A DNA stretch of 64,000 nt from Sphingomicrobium marinum (lineage in GTDB: Bacteria; Pseudomonadota; Alphaproteobacteria; Sphingomonadales; Sphingomonadaceae), in NCBI RefSeq assembly GCF_026157105.1, contig NZ_JANPVQ010000001.1, positions 303,501-367,500 of the forward strand. The letters are read 5' to 3'. Shown here in pieces: positions 54,404 to 64,000 of the stretch. How positions within the stretch are numbered: the stretch's first letter is position 1; each line of letters begins with the position of its first letter. The position numbers and the translations under genes were made by a program. The notes below the pieces were generated by a model. The model was not told where the DNA came from. It did not search any database and worked only from the letters and a program-made list of their open reading frames with translations.

Positions 54404-54846
54404 TCATCGCGGCGCTCGCGCTCCAGTTGACGCCGATCGCAGCGGACAGGCGCTGGGCGGCATTCGAATTCGATGCGCATTGCGAAGCCCGCGTACGGGC
54501 ATGGCGGACGCGCGAGGATCCGGTCGAGCAGCCAAGGCTTACCTTCAGTTTCCGCGAGAGCGGCGGCATCGAATTGCACGCCAATTTGCGCCGCGTCAGC
54601 CGCGAAGGATCGACCGCTATGCTCCATATCGACGGGCAACCGTTCGCGCTGTCGACGGACGGCCGCAATGCCTGGTCGGGCGGAGGCGAGGCCAGCATGA
54701 TCGCGGCGCTACGGGTTGCAAGCCGCCTCAATGTTGTCGCTACCGATCGCGCCGGACGCCGCTTTGTCGACTATTATCCCCTCGACGGCATCCAGACGGC
54801 AATCGACGCAGCAGCGGCATGCGCCGCCAAAAAGGCTGGCAATTAA
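54400..54846 (+). CDS. small secreted protein at the end of the tad operon (148 aa)
   Basis: The protein overlaps cpaA by four bases (ATGA), so it belongs to the operon. It has a short N-terminal hydrophobic stretch ([15 protein letters not shown]), then a beta-rich domain with [20 protein letters not shown] and two cysteines (HCEARV and AACAAKK). No family is recognised. Linkage suggests a role in pilus function or biogenesis. Confidence 0.7.
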   Translation: MIIAALALQLTPIAADRRWAAFEFDAHCEARVRAWRTREDPVEQPRLTFSFRESGGIELHANLRRVSREGSTAMLHIDGQPFALSTDGRNAWSGGGEASMIAALRVASRLNVVATDRAGRRFVDYYPLDGIQTAIDAAAACAAKKAGN

Positions 54847-54875
54847 AGGGCATAGCCCCTATCTCGCGCGCATCC

Positions 54876-56072
54876 ATGAGTGCCGATACGCCCTTGATGC
54901 CGATTCCCGGCAAGATCGACCCCGTGCCAACCAAGCGCGGGGCGCCGGCGCGTGCCGATGGCAAGGTGAACCTTGTCGGCCTACCCAAGGCGCAGGTTCG
55001 CGAGGCATTGCTGGCCGCCGGGATGGCCGAGAAGCAGGCCAAGCTTCGGTCAAAGCAGATCTGGCACTGGATCTATAATCGCGGCGCGATGTCCTTCGAG
55101 GAAATGACCGACATCGCCAAGGCGCAGCGGCCCTGGCTCGAGGACCATTTCACGATTGAGCGTCCCGAGGTCGTCGAGGCGCAGGTCAGCGAGGACGGCA
55201 CGCGCAAGTGGCTGCTGCGCACGCATGATAGCCATGATTTCGAAATGGTCTTCATCCCCGATGCCGACCGCGGAACCTTGTGCGTGTCGAGCCAGGTCGG
55301 GTGCACATTGAATTGCAGCTTCTGCCACACCGGCACGATGCGTCTGGTGCGCAATCTCGAGCCCAGCGAGATCGTCGGGCAGGTCATGCTGGCGCGCGAT
55401 GCGTTGGGTGAATGGCCAAGCCGCCCCGAAGGACGCATGCTCACCAATATCGTCATGATGGGCATGGGCGAGCCGCTCTACAACTTCGACAATGTTTCGC
55501 AGGCCTTGCACATCGTCATGGATGGCGAGGGGCTTGGCCTGTCGAAGCGGCGCATTACGCTGTCAACCTCGGGCGTGGTGCCGATGATCGAAAAATGCGG
55601 CGATGAAATCGGCGTCAATCTGGCCGTGTCGCTGCACGCGGTGCGCAAGGATGTGCGCGACGAAATCGTGCCGCTCAACCGCAAATACGGCATCGAGGAA
55701 CTGCTCGAAGCCTGCGCGGCGTATCCCGGCGCCAACAACGCGCGGCGCATCACGTTCGAATATGTGATGCTCAAGGACAAGAATGACAGCGACGAGGATG
55801 CACGCGAGCTGGTGCGCCTGATCCGCCACTACAAGCTGCCCGCCAAAGTGAACCTCATTCCGTTCAACCCGTGGCCGGGGGCGGGCTATGAGTGCTCCGA
55901 TCCCGAACGCATCAAGTCGTTCAGCAATATCGTCTTCGAAGGCGGTATTTCGGCACCCGTCCGCACGCCGCGCGGTCGCGACATCGATGCCGCCTGCGGC
56001 CAGCTCAAGACGGCGGCCGAAAAGAAATCGCGCGCCGAGCGCGATCGCGAAGCTGCAGCTCAGGCCGACTGA
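54876..56072 (+). CDS. rlmN: 23S rRNA (adenine(2503)-C(2))-methyltransferase RlmN
   Basis: The 398-residue radical SAM enzyme has the cluster motif CTLNCSFC and the second catalytic cysteine near the C-terminus ([10 protein letters not shown]). The [13 protein letters not shown] motif is typical. It methylates A2503 in 23S rRNA and also A37 in some tRNAs. The ATG at 54876 is chosen as it begins the conserved region; a 132-codon upstream reading overlaps the previous gene. It is convergent with the DUF418 gene and overlaps it by 13 bases. Confidence 0.95.
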   Translation: MSADTPLMPIPGKIDPVPTKRGAPARADGKVNLVGLPKAQVREALLAAGMAEKQAKLRSKQIWHWIYNRGAMSFEEMTDIAKAQRPWLEDHFTIERPEVVEAQVSEDGTRKWLLRTHDSHDFEMVFIPDADRGTLCVSSQVGCTLNCSFCHTGTMRLVRNLEPSEIVGQVMLARDALGEWPSRPEGRMLTNIVMMGMGEPLYNFDNVSQALHIVMDGEGLGLSKRRITLSTSGVVPMIEKCGDEIGVNLAVSLHAVRKDVRDEIVPLNRKYGIEELLEACAAYPGANNARRITFEYVMLKDKNDSDEDARELVRLIRHYKLPAKVNLIPFNPWPGAGYECSDPERIKSFSNIVFEGGISAPVRTPRGRDIDAACGQLKTAAEKKSRAERDREAAAQAD

Positions 56073-57292
56073 AGCCTGAAGCCGGGACGTTCGCCATAGG
56101 TGAGCGTGCGCCACACCCATTCGAGCGGCCCGTAGCGATAGGCCTTGAGCCAATAGTGGCTGAACGCGGTTTGCAGCGCGAAAAAGCCCAATCCGATGGC
56201 GAGCGCGGTTGGCGGCGGGATCCTCCCGGCCATCGAGAGGCCGCCGGCAATCCCGTAGAGCAGCCAGAAATAGAGCACGCTCTGCATGATGTAGTTGGTC
56301 AGCGCCATCCGGCCGACAGGCGCGAAGAGACGCGGTAGCCAGCCCCACGAATTGCTGTGGAACAGCAGGATGAGCCCGGTGGCATAACCGACATCGAGAA
56401 GGGGCACGCCAACAGCATGAATGGCGCTGCTGACAAAGAAAATCTGGGGCAACAGGTCAAATTGCATTGCCGCATAGATACCTTCGAGCGCGAGGCCGAG
56501 AGGCAGGCAGATCAGGCACAACTTGCGGATATGCGGCAGCAGGTCGCCGGCGCGCTGGAGCCAGCCTTGCCGCGCCACCCATGCGCCGATCAGAAAGCGG
56601 CCAAGGACGTAGAGCAACCAGCCGACGATCAGACCGCTCGACAGATATTCATACCAGTGCAGGTTGAAGACTTCGCGCACCCAGGCGCCATAATCGTCCC
56701 CGATGAAGGCGGCGTGGCGCGCTGCTGTCGCGTCGGTGGTAAAGACCATCTGGAACCCGCGATCGCTCAGTCCTGATAGATCCTTGAGCCAATCGACGAT
56801 CGGCCTGGCGAGCAAAGCCATGGCCGCCCCGCCAAAAAGCATTGCCCGCATCGACAGGCCGCGCAGCGCGAACAGGGCAAAACCCATCATCGCATACATG
56901 TGGAGGATGTCCCACGGCCAGAACAGGAAGAGGTGGGCGACGCCAATCGCAAGCAATATCGTCAGGCGGCGCATGTAAAGGCGCTTGAAGTCGGCGCCGC
57001 GGGCTTCGAGGCGCTGCATCTGCACCCAGAACCCCATGCCGAACAGAACGGCAAACAAGGTGTTGGCCTTGTCCGAGACGAGCCACTGCACACCCATCAG
57101 AAACTGCGAGTAAACCGGGTCTGCGAAGTGAACGTCGACCTGTTCGACCGGCGTGGAAAATTTCCAGGCCGTCCACCATACGATGTTCGCGATCAACACG
57201 CCCAGAAGCGCAAAGCCCCGCAACACGTCCATCTCGCCGATACGCTCACTGGACGTCACCGGCGCCGCGCCGGTTGCACTCGATCGGCCCAT
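56060..57292 (-). CDS. DUF418 family membrane protein
   Basis: The 410-residue protein has about ten hydrophobic helices. The N-terminal [20 protein letters not shown] and C-terminal [20 protein letters not shown] are DUF418 signatures. The family is related to acyltransferase-3-type membrane proteins, but no activity is proven. ATG at 57292 follows AGGGGGAATTC; upstream in-frame sequence is not credible. Confidence 0.88.
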   Translation of the reverse strand: MGRSSATGAAPVTSSERIGEMDVLRGFALLGVLIANIVWWTAWKFSTPVEQVDVHFADPVYSQFLMGVQWLVSDKANTLFAVLFGMGFWVQMQRLEARGADFKRLYMRRLTILLAIGVAHLFLFWPWDILHMYAMMGFALFALRGLSMRAMLFGGAAMALLARPIVDWLKDLSGLSDRGFQMVFTTDATAARHAAFIGDDYGAWVREVFNLHWYEYLSSGLIVGWLLYVLGRFLIGAWVARQGWLQRAGDLLPHIRKLCLICLPLGLALEGIYAAMQFDLLPQIFFVSSAIHAVGVPLLDVGYATGLILLFHSNSWGWLPRLFAPVGRMALTNYIMQSVLYFWLLYGIAGGLSMAGRIPPPTALAIGLGFFALQTAFSHYWLKAYRYGPLEWVWRTLTYGERPGFRLQSA

Positions 57293-57318
57293 GAATTCCC
57301 CCTGTTGAAGGAGTTTAC

Positions 57319-58515
57319 TTAACCTATGTTGGGTGCAAACGCCATGGGTTTGCGCGACGCTGCCATGAACAGGAGCGCGAGCAGGATTAACGGGGCGGGA
57401 TAGATCGCTTCTCGCCCGAGGAAGATCATTGCCGGCGGGAGCGCCAATGCGAGGCCGGCGATGAGGAATCGCGGGCGTTCCCCGCTGCGCCACGCATTAT
57501 GAGCGAGCAGCAGGGCGGCGAGACCCACCACGGTCAGGTCATAGTTGAAGCCGTAGGGCAGGATCAGGAAAGTGGCGATGGCACCGCCGAAACAGAGGCT
57601 GGCGCGATTGCGCGGCAGGTTTATCACGAGGATGAGCGCGACCAGCGCCACCGCGATCTGTGCGCCCCATGCCAGCGCGGGCGATGCGCCGGCGGCCAGC
57701 ATGTTGGTGACCGTCCCCGTCATCATCCGGGCGAAGAAGGCGTCGATATTGTCGACCAGCCCCAGCTGCGTGCCGCTGGTCGAAGTGAGATAGGTTTCCC
57801 ACAGGCCTGCCCCGAAGAGGGCAATCGACAGCCCAACAAGGGCCCCGAGTGCCAGCGCCGCCCATGCGAAGGCGCGCCACGCTCCCTTTAGCACGAACAA
57901 CAGCGGCATCAGGATGGCCAGATGCGGCTTGATGATCATCAGCGCGGTGGCGATCCCCGCGGTGCGGGGGCTGGTGTCGACCTCGCGCCACGCCCACAAC
58001 CACAGCGCGCCGAAAAACAGGCCGTAATGTCCGGCCCATAGGCACAGGGCGGTGGTGGGCAGCAGCAACACCCAGGGCGCGGCGATCCCCGCATCCTTGA
58101 GCCACGGCCGCGCCGCGGCAACAAAGGCGACCGCCGACAATCCGAGCCATGTGAAGAGCGCCGTGACGTAGGGTAGCGACGCGAATGTCCAGGCATAGAG
58201 AAGGCTGGTCGGCGGATAGCTGTAATTATGATGCTTGATGCCCGGATCGAGATTGGCTGCCTGCCACGCCTGGTAGGCGTTGATGTCGTATAATGCGGCG
58301 AGGTCGCCATCGAGCAGCATGCGCCCGCCCGACCAGACATTGACGAAGTCGCGGCCCCACAGCGTGCTGTTGTTGATGAGCAGCCCGTCGCGGCCCGCGG
58401 CGCTGTTCCAGTCGAGCCAGAACAGATAGCCGACGACACCAATCCCGATCAGCAGGAAAGGCACGACAGCCCACGACAACCCGTTCTTTACGCGTCCCCC
58501 GATCATGCATGGCAT
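57319..58515 (-). CDS. glycosyltransferase family 87 (DUF2029) membrane protein
   Basis: The 398-residue protein has eight to ten helices and the DUF2029 core GRDFVNVWSGGRMLLDGDLA, then HHNYSYPPTSLLYAWTF. GT87 enzymes use polyprenyl-phosphate sugar donors, as in mannosyltransferases of actinobacteria. The ATG codons 58515 and 58506 are in frame; neither has a strong RBS. It diverges from the cyclopropane-fatty-acid synthase gene. Confidence 0.82.
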   Translation of the reverse strand: MPCMIGGRVKNGLSWAVVPFLLIGIGVVGYLFWLDWNSAAGRDGLLINNSTLWGRDFVNVWSGGRMLLDGDLAALYDINAYQAWQAANLDPGIKHHNYSYPPTSLLYAWTFASLPYVTALFTWLGLSAVAFVAAARPWLKDAGIAAPWVLLLPTTALCLWAGHYGLFFGALWLWAWREVDTSPRTAGIATALMIIKPHLAILMPLLFVLKGAWRAFAWAALALGALVGLSIALFGAGLWETYLTSTSGTQLGLVDNIDAFFARMMTGTVTNMLAAGASPALAWGAQIAVALVALILVINLPRNRASLCFGGAIATFLILPYGFNYDLTVVGLAALLLAHNAWRSGERPRFLIAGLALALPPAMIFLGREAIYPAPLILLALLFMAASRKPMAFAPNIG

Positions 58516-58576
58516 CTTGCACGTCGCGCGGGCGCTTGCCAGAAGTTTGGATCATAACAGGCGCGAAAGGAGCTCC

Positions 58577-59797
58577 ATGTCGTTGATCGGGAAACTGGCC
58601 GGGGGCTTGATTCACAAGGGACGACTGAACCTTGTCATGGCCGATGGTGAACGCGAGGCAATCGGTCCGGGCGATGGCTCCGAAGTCACCGTGCGCTTCG
58701 CCGATAAAAAGGTGCCGATCGACATCGCGCGCAACCCGCGCCTCGCCATGGGCGAAGCCTTTATGGACGGGCGCGTCGAAATCGTCGACGGCTCGATCCT
58801 CGACCTGCTCCAACTGCTGCAAAAGAATAATCGCTGGGAAGAAGGCGGGCTGGCACGCGCCGGAATCGGCAGGGAGTTCTGGAACGGCGTGAAGCGCTTC
58901 GCGCGCCGCAATGCGCCCGACAAGTCGAAGAAGAATGTCGCGCACCATTACGATCTTTCGGACGAGCTCTACGATCTCTTTCTCGATCCGCAGCGCCAGT
59001 ATAGCTGCGCCTATTTTAGCGACCCCGGCATGGGGCTGGAAGAGGCGCAACTTGACAAGCTCGCGCATATCGCGGCCAAGTTGCACCTGCGCGAAACCGA
59101 TCACGTACTGGATATCGGTTGCGGATGGGGCGGGATGGCGCGCTATCTCCACAAGGTGGCAGGCTGCAAGGTGACGGGGATCACCCTGTCCGAAGAGCAG
59201 CTGAAATATGCCCGCGCCAAGGCTGAGGAATTGGGGATCAGCGACGCGGTCGATTACCAACTGGTCGATTATCGCCTGCTCGAAGGACAGTTCGACCGCA
59301 TCGTGTCAGTGGGTATGTTCGAACATGTCGGCGAAGCGCATTATGACGAATTCTACCGCGCCTGCCGCCGCCTGATGAAGGACGATGGGGTGATGCTGCT
59401 GCACACGATCGGCCGTTTTGCCGAGGCCGCGGCGCCCGATCCCTTCACCGACAAATATATCTTCCCGGGATATCATATCCCGTCACTGTCGCAGATGTGC
59501 GAAGCGAGCGAGAAAGCGCGGCTGATCCCGAGCGATGTCGAGTGTTTGCGGCTCCATTACGCCTATACGCTGCGCCATTGGCTTGAGCGGGTCGAGAAGG
59601 AGAAGGATGCCATCGTCGCGCTCTATGACGAGCGCTTTTACCGCATGTGGACCTATTATCTCGCCGGCGGGGTCGTGATGTTCGAGGATGGTGGTTGCTG
59701 CAATTACCAGGTGCAGTATCTCAAGGATCGCCGCGCGGTGCCGATCACGCGCGACTATATGCTGGAAACCGAGGCGCGCTACCGCGCCATCTCATGA
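58577..59797 (+). CDS. cyclopropane-fatty-acyl-phospholipid synthase family protein
   Basis: The 406-residue enzyme has an N-terminal lipid-binding domain, then the SAM-binding fold with VLDIGCGWGGMARYL, the FDRIVSVGMFEHVG block and a conserved HTIGRF segment. It adds a methylene group to unsaturated acyl chains of membrane lipids. AAGGAG lies four bases before ATG 58577; an in-frame ATG at 58505 is less likely. GtrA lies convergent, three bases downstream. Confidence 0.9.
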   Translation: MSLIGKLAGGLIHKGRLNLVMADGEREAIGPGDGSEVTVRFADKKVPIDIARNPRLAMGEAFMDGRVEIVDGSILDLLQLLQKNNRWEEGGLARAGIGREFWNGVKRFARRNAPDKSKKNVAHHYDLSDELYDLFLDPQRQYSCAYFSDPGMGLEEAQLDKLAHIAAKLHLRETDHVLDIGCGWGGMARYLHKVAGCKVTGITLSEEQLKYARAKAEELGISDAVDYQLVDYRLLEGQFDRIVSVGMFEHVGEAHYDEFYRACRRLMKDDGVMLLHTIGRFAEAAAPDPFTDKYIFPGYHIPSLSQMCEASEKARLIPSDVECLRLHYAYTLRHWLERVEKEKDAIVALYDERFYRMWTYYLAGGVVMFEDGGCCNYQVQYLKDRRAVPITRDYMLETEARYRAIS

Positions 59798-59800
59798 ACG

Positions 59801-60217
59801 CTAGCGATAGACCCAGAGGCGGTGGGCGGCAAAGGTCAGCCACGGCGTGACCAGCACGATGGGCACGGTGGACCACCAGACGGGGCCATCCAGTTCCTTG
59901 ACCAGCCACCACACCCAGAACTGGTTGAGCAGGAAACCTGCCACGTTGACCACGGCGAAGCGCGCGCCGCGGACATGCGGCCGATCGCGACCGCCATGCC
60001 CGGCAAAGCTGTAACGCCCATGGACGAGGTAGCTGATGCCCGTGAACACGACGAACACGATCGCCAGCGCCAGGTTGGGATCGACACCGCCGAAGGTGGC
60101 GACCGCCCAATAGGTGGCGGCGAAGGCGAGGGTGATCAGCCCGCCCGCCACGCCGTAGCGCACGATCTGCCCGGTCATTGGGGATTGCTTGAGCCTGTCC
60201 AGCATGCGGCCACTCAT
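59801..60217 (-). CDS. GtrA family membrane protein
   Basis: The 138-residue protein has four helices. GtrA-family proteins are flippases for polyprenyl-linked sugars used in glycan decoration. The N-terminal QIVRYGVAGGLITLAFAATY and the C-terminal QFWVWWLV match. Starts at 60217 and 60205 are both possible. It is convergent with the CFA gene and divergent from the GT-C gene. Confidence 0.85.
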   Translation of the reverse strand: MSGRMLDRLKQSPMTGQIVRYGVAGGLITLAFAATYWAVATFGGVDPNLALAIVFVVFTGISYLVHGRYSFAGHGGRDRPHVRGARFAVVNVAGFLLNQFWVWWLVKELDGPVWWSTVPIVLVTPWLTFAAHRLWVYR

Positions 60218-60294
60218 GCACGACTGTGCGCCGGCGACAAGTCTGTGCTTGTTCGCCAAGCCCCGGCGCGGCTAGCGTGCGCAGCGGGGGTACG

Positions 60295-62085
60295 ATGTTC
60301 GACAAAGTGAAAACGGTCATTGCGGAGCGCTGGATCGAGGGCGTCGTGCTGGCCTGGCTCGTCATCGCGGCGCTTCTGCTGGCGCAGCGCATCGGGATGG
60401 TCGAGCACTTCTTCCTGACCGACACGGACGATAATCTCAGGATGGCGCAGGTGCGCGCCTGGCTTGACGGGCAAGCTTGGTACGACCTGCGGCAGTACCG
60501 ACTGGCACCGCCGGGCGGGTATGACATCCACTGGTCGCGTTTGGTGGACCTGCCGATCGCCGGACTGATCCTGCTGCTGACGCCCGTCCTGGGCAGCGGC
60601 GAGGCCGAGCGCTGGGCAGCGGCGCTGGCGCCCTTCATCCCGCTTTGCCTCACGCTATTCGCGCTGGCGCTGGTGGCGCGGCGCGTGATCGCACCGGCGG
60701 CCTGGCCGCTGGTCATGTTCGGGCTGATGTTTTCGAGCATCGCCATCGGCATGTTCTTCCCGCTGCGCATCGATCACCATGGCTGGCAGATCGCCATGGT
60801 CAGCTGGGTCATGGCGGGGCTGGTCGACCCCCAGCGCCGCCGCGGCGGCGTGATCGCGGGGCTTGCTACTGCGCTCTCGCTCGTGATCGGTCTCGAAATG
60901 CTGGTGTTCCTGGCGCTGCTTGGCTGCGGCGTGGTGCTCGGCTGGGTGGCGCGTCCTGAAGAGCGCGAGCGACTGGCGGGCTATGCAGTCTCGCTCGGCG
61001 GTGCGGGTGCCTTGGGATTCGTGATCTTCGCCTCGGAGGCGAACCAGAGCCTGCGCTGCGACGCGTTTACGCCGGTTTGGCTTGCCGACATATTGATCGC
61101 GGGGGCGCTGGCGCTGCTGCTGGCGTGGCGCAATCCGGTGCGCTGGCAGACGCGGCTTGCGTTTGCAGCGCTGGCCGGCGGCGTGCTGGCGGCTTTCCAT
61201 GCGCTCGCCTTTCCGGCTTGCCTGTCGCGCCTCGAGGGCGTGCCGCCCGATGTGGCGGCGCTGTGGCTCGACCGGGTCAACGAAGCGCGCTCCATTCTCA
61301 CGCACAGCCCCAGCCTGCAGCTGCGCACCTTCTCGGTGATCCTGGCAGGGCTCATCGGCTACGGACTGCTGATCGCGTCGGCGCGCAGCGATGTGGAGCG
61401 GATGCGCAAGGCGCTGCTGCTAAGCGTGCCCGCCCTCTTTTCGACAGCATTGTTGTTCTGGCAACTGCGCGCCGCTCCCGCCGCCCAGTTGTTCGCGATC
61501 CCGGGCGCCGCGGCGCTGATCTGGCTGGCGATGCCCAAATTCTGGAACTCCGGGAACGTGATCGTACGCACGCTGGGTGTGTCGGCGCTGTTCTCGGTCG
61601 GGATCGGGGCTCTGCCGCAGGTCATCGGGCAATATATGCCCAAGAATGCGGTCGAGAAAGCGCGCGCCACCACACCGCCGACGAGCCTTAGCTGCAATGC
61701 GCCAAGTTCGCTGCGGATGCTCAACGCGGCGGAGCCTGGCGTCATGTTCGCGCATATCGATTTGGGGCCGAAGATCCTCGTGCAGACGCATCACGATGCG
61801 ACGTCGGGGCCTTATCATCGCGGCTGGCGTGAGATCGGGGTCATGATGCGCACCTGGCAGGCCGAACCGGAAGAGGCACGCGCGGCGATCGAGCAGCGGG
61901 CCGATTACTTGCTGATTTGCGACGATGCGCGCTATTCGCGGCGCACGGCGCAGCAGCGGCGGCTCGCCAACAGTTTAAAGCGCGAGGTGCCGGGCTGGCT
62001 GGAGCCAGTGGAATTGCCTGAGCGGGCGCCGTTCAGGCTGTACCGGGTGCGAGCGCCGGAAAACTCGTCGCCAGACCGTCGATGA
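60295..62085 (+). CDS. GT-C-like polytopic membrane protein
   Basis: The 596-residue protein has about eleven helices and an N-terminal acidic loop TDTDDNLRMAQVRAWL, followed by a periplasmic GGYDIHWSRLVDLPIAG and, further on, LRIDHHGWQIAM. These acidic and His motifs resemble GT-C enzymes such as STT3/oligosaccharyltransferase-like proteins. A C-terminal soluble region (about 470-596) includes cysteines. The acceptor and donor are unknown. ATG 60295 follows GGGGGTACG. It overlaps marC by 53 bases tail to tail. Confidence 0.7.
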   Translation: MFDKVKTVIAERWIEGVVLAWLVIAALLLAQRIGMVEHFFLTDTDDNLRMAQVRAWLDGQAWYDLRQYRLAPPGGYDIHWSRLVDLPIAGLILLLTPVLGSGEAERWAAALAPFIPLCLTLFALALVARRVIAPAAWPLVMFGLMFSSIAIGMFFPLRIDHHGWQIAMVSWVMAGLVDPQRRRGGVIAGLATALSLVIGLEMLVFLALLGCGVVLGWVARPEERERLAGYAVSLGGAGALGFVIFASEANQSLRCDAFTPVWLADILIAGALALLLAWRNPVRWQTRLAFAALAGGVLAAFHALAFPACLSRLEGVPPDVAALWLDRVNEARSILTHSPSLQLRTFSVILAGLIGYGLLIASARSDVERMRKALLLSVPALFSTALLFWQLRAAPAAQLFAIPGAAALIWLAMPKFWNSGNVIVRTLGVSALFSVGIGALPQVIGQYMPKNAVEKARATTPPTSLSCNAPSSLRMLNAAEPGVMFAHIDLGPKILVQTHHDATSGPYHRGWREIGVMMRTWQAEPEEARAAIEQRADYLLICDDARYSRRTAQQRRLANSLKREVPGWLEPVELPERAPFRLYRVRAPENSSPDRR

Positions 62086-62674
62086 CGAACTGGGCCGCCA
62101 GTGCGGCGAGGATGACGCCTAGCAGGCGGGTGATCATCGCTTCCATCTTGTGACCGAGGAAGCGCATCAGCGGGCCGGCGGCCAACAGCGCCATCAGCGT
62201 GATGAGGATGACCAGCGTCATCGCGCCAAGCACGATGCCGAGCTCGGTCGGGCCTTCGGCGCGGCCCGCGAACAGCATCATCGCGGCGATGGTGCCGGGA
62301 CCCGCGATGAAAGGGATCGCCATCGGGAAGATCGACACGTCTTCCGCCTCGGGCGTGCCCTCGATCTCCTGGGCGCGATTTTCACGCCGCTCGGTGCGCT
62401 TTTCGAACACCATGTCGAGCGCGATCATGAAGAGCATGATGCCGCCGGCGATGCGGAACGCAGCAAGGCTGATGCCGAGCGCTTCAAGGAGCGGTTCGCC
62501 CAGCAGCGAGAAGAAGAGCAGGATCGACCACGCGACCACTGCGGCGCGGATCGCCATGCGGCGGCGCTGGCCATCGGTCGCGTCGCGCGTGAGCGACGCG
62601 AAGATCGGCGCGTTACCCGGCGGATCGACGATCACCAGGAAAGTCACGAATGCGGAGACGAAGAGTTCGGTCAT
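62033..62674 (-). CDS. MarC family integral membrane protein
   Basis: The 213-residue protein has six helices and the family patterns [16 protein letters not shown] and [19 protein letters not shown]. The MarC function is unknown; it does not itself confer resistance. ATG overlaps the stop of folD (four bases), so the two are coupled. The 3' end overlaps the convergent GT-C gene by 53 bases. Confidence 0.9.
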   Translation of the reverse strand: MTELFVSAFVTFLVIVDPPGNAPIFASLTRDATDGQRRRMAIRAAVVAWSILLFFSLLGEPLLEALGISLAAFRIAGGIMLFMIALDMVFEKRTERRENRAQEIEGTPEAEDVSIFPMAIPFIAGPGTIAAMMLFAGRAEGPTELGIVLGAMTLVILITLMALLAAGPLMRFLGHKMEAMITRLLGVILAALAAQFVIDGLATSFPALAPGTA

Positions 62675-63558
62675 AGAGCAGGTGCCTCTAGCCCTTCGCG
62701 CTGGTGGGCCGCGATGAGGGTGTTGCGCAGCAGCATGGCGATGGTCATGGGGCCGACGCCGCCGGGAACGGGAGTGATCGCGCCGGCCTTGTCGGCGGCT
62801 TCGTCATAGGCGACATCGCCCACCAGCTTGCCCTTGGTTTTGCCCTCTTCGGGCGGCAAGCGGTTGATGCCGACATCGATGACGGTGGCGCCCGGCTTGA
62901 TCCAGTCGCCCTTGACCATTTCGGCGCGGCCCACGGCGGCAACCACGATGTCGGCGTCGCGTGCCAAGGCGGGAAGGTCCCTGGTGCGGCTATGCGCGAT
63001 GGTGACGGTAGCATTCTCGGCCAGCAGTAGCTGCGCCATCGGTTTGCCGACGATGTTCGAACGGCCGATGACAAGCGCGTGTTTGCCGCTGAGATCGCCG
63101 AGTTCGTTTTTCAGCAAGTGGAGGCAGCCATAGGGGGTGCAGGGCACCAGCGCCTGCTGCCCGACCGCGAGCTTGCCTGCATTGAGGATGTGGAAGCCGT
63201 CGACGTCCTTGGCCGGGTCGATTGCGTCGAGCACCGCGTCTTCGTCGATTTGGTCGGGGAGCGGCAATTGGACGAGGATGCCGTCGACCTTGGGGTCGTC
63301 GTTCAACCGTTCGACTAGCTGCAGCAGTTCGTCCTGCGTGGTTTCGGTGGGCAGGCGGTGCGTGAAGCTCTCCATGCCGGCTTCGAGCGTCGCCTTGCCC
63401 TTGGAACCGACATAGACGGTGCTGGCGGGATCATCGCCCACCAGCACGACGGCCAGTCCCGGCGCGCGCCCGATGCGGTCGCGGAAAAGCGCAACGCCCT
63501 CGGCGACTTTCCTGCGAACGTCGAGGGCGGCAGCCTTGCCGTCGATCCGCTTGGTCAT
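62671..63558 (-). CDS. folD: bifunctional methylenetetrahydrofolate dehydrogenase/cyclohydrolase FolD
   Basis: The 295-residue enzyme has the substrate-site [11 protein letters not shown] (Lys in the VGSK/KGK region), [13 protein letters not shown], and the NADP-binding [18 protein letters not shown]. It interconverts 5,10-methylene-, methenyl- and 10-formyl-tetrahydrofolate. It sits between yggT (four-base overlap) and marC (four-base overlap). Confidence 0.95.
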   Translation of the reverse strand: MTKRIDGKAAALDVRRKVAEGVALFRDRIGRAPGLAVVLVGDDPASTVYVGSKGKATLEAGMESFTHRLPTETTQDELLQLVERLNDDPKVDGILVQLPLPDQIDEDAVLDAIDPAKDVDGFHILNAGKLAVGQQALVPCTPYGCLHLLKNELGDLSGKHALVIGRSNIVGKPMAQLLLAENATVTIAHSRTRDLPALARDADIVVAAVGRAEMVKGDWIKPGATVIDVGINRLPPEEGKTKGKLVGDVAYDEAADKAGAITPVPGGVGPMTIAMLLRNTLIAAHQREGLEAPAL

Positions 63559-63860
63559 GAGAAGACTGTCGGCCCCAGTTCCATCGCCACGCCCGCAAGG
63601 ACGCGCTGAAGGATCATGATGAGGATGATCAGCACCATCGGCGACAGGTCGATCCCGCCAAAATCGGGCATGATCTTCCTGATCGGCCGGTATAACGGCC
63701 CGGTGATCCGGTCGAGCGCATCGACGAGGCCGCGCACGAAGCTCGAGCTCGGGTTGATCACGCCGAAGACGAAAAGCCAGCTGAGGATAACCTGCGCGAT
63801 GATGATGTAGAATAATACATTGAGCAGCAGGAAGAGGATGTCGAAAAAGGCAGCAGTCAT
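63555..63860 (-). CDS. YggT family protein
   Basis: The 101-residue protein has two YggT-type helical segments ([18 protein letters not shown], then a second near 72-95) and the conserved [21 protein letters not shown]. Family members are linked to cell division and osmotic tolerance. It overlaps folD by four bases and is the first gene of the minus-strand trio. Confidence 0.9.
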   Translation of the reverse strand: MTAAFFDILFLLLNVLFYIIIAQVILSWLFVFGVINPSSSFVRGLVDALDRITGPLYRPIRKIMPDFGGIDLSPMVLIILIMILQRVLAGVAMELGPTVFS

Positions 63861-63927
63861 GCGCCCCTCCTAGCGACGGCAGGCGAGGGGGGCAACGATG
63901 CTTCTGCGGGTGCGCATGGCCGCTCGA

Positions 63928-64000
63928 TCAGGGGGCGAAGCGGTTGGGCTGCGCTTCGGCAAGGATGAAGGCGAAATCGTCCGCATCATCAGTCCATTCG
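63928..64000 (-). CDS. C-terminal end of a gene cut by the window edge
   Basis: The minus-strand frame from 64000 ends at the TGA 63928-63930 after 23 residues, EWTDDADDFAFILAEAQPNR followed by FAP. It looks coding, but there is too little to name. The stop is 68 bases before the yggT start, so this gene may be upstream in the same operon. Confidence 0.4.
   Translation of the reverse strand, partial: EWTDDADDFAFILAEAQPNRFAP

Overview
The window looks like chromosome from a GC-rich alphaproteobacterium, most likely order Sphingomonadales. The support is gene content and style: dense codon-biased genes, many short lipoproteins and signal-peptide proteins, an alphaproteobacterial Tad pilus locus headed by a CtrA-type site, a TauE/TIGR02186 pair, a SUV3-type RNA helicase, a MipA/OmpV protein and an NfrB-type glycosyltransferase. 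This assignment is inference; there is no rRNA gene, and I found no tRNA, CRISPR array or intact insertion sequence.

Layout. 1-660 is a compact sigma-54 unit: palindrome, -24/-12 promoter, two tiny membrane genes including a PspC-domain protein, and a terminator. 687-9400 is housekeeping and envelope genes: an SLC13-type permease, a fasciclin lipoprotein behind a possible EcfG promoter, a PlsC-like acyltransferase, a secreted peroxiredoxin, a succinate-semialdehyde-type dehydrogenase, an Mpo1-like protein and a GFA-family protein. 9500-11500 is a less GC-rich patch with an orphan lipoprotein and a gene-poor gap. 11504-15100 holds a lipoprotein, a convergent pair of envelope proteases (S41 and a two-motif aspartic protease) and cspA.

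15270-18030 is the most unusual stretch. It is a tightly overlapped minus-strand operon of lower GC encoding a tandem ribbon-helix-helix protein, an unrecognised helical protein, a zinc metallopeptidase with a HEIGH motif and a dCTP-deaminase-like enzyme with its catalytic residues intact, and it ends in a cluster of hairpins. It reads like an accessory, possibly anti-phage, module and is my best candidate for an undescribed system. 18849-21308 is a TPP-riboswitch operon: riboswitch, a hairpin that can hide the ribosome binding site, a small membrane protein, then thiC.

21425-39435 carries an AbgT transporter, EF-hand proteins, an S9 peptidase, MipA/OmpV, ferredoxin fdxA, an S4 protein overlapping a SUV3-type helicase, an M23 peptidase, TauE plus TIGR02186, a HerA-type ATPase and an NfrA/NfrB-like outer/inner membrane pair.

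40541-54846 is a Tad (Flp) pilus locus on the plus strand: flp with its own leader and terminator, then cpaB, cpaC, a short Gly-rich lipoprotein in the usual cpaD slot, three TadE/TadG pseudopilin-type proteins, cpaE, cpaF, tadB, tadC, two TPR proteins (one fused to a LytR_C-like domain), the prepilin peptidase cpaA and a small secreted protein. Many of these genes overlap or abut, so they are probably cotranscribed and make one export and assembly machine.

54876-64000 holds rlmN, a DUF418 protein, a membrane-lipid and glycosyltransfer group (GT87, cyclopropane-fatty-acid synthase, GtrA, a GT-C-like protein), and a minus-strand yggT-folD-marC chain with 4-base overlaps. The window ends inside the tail of another minus-strand gene.
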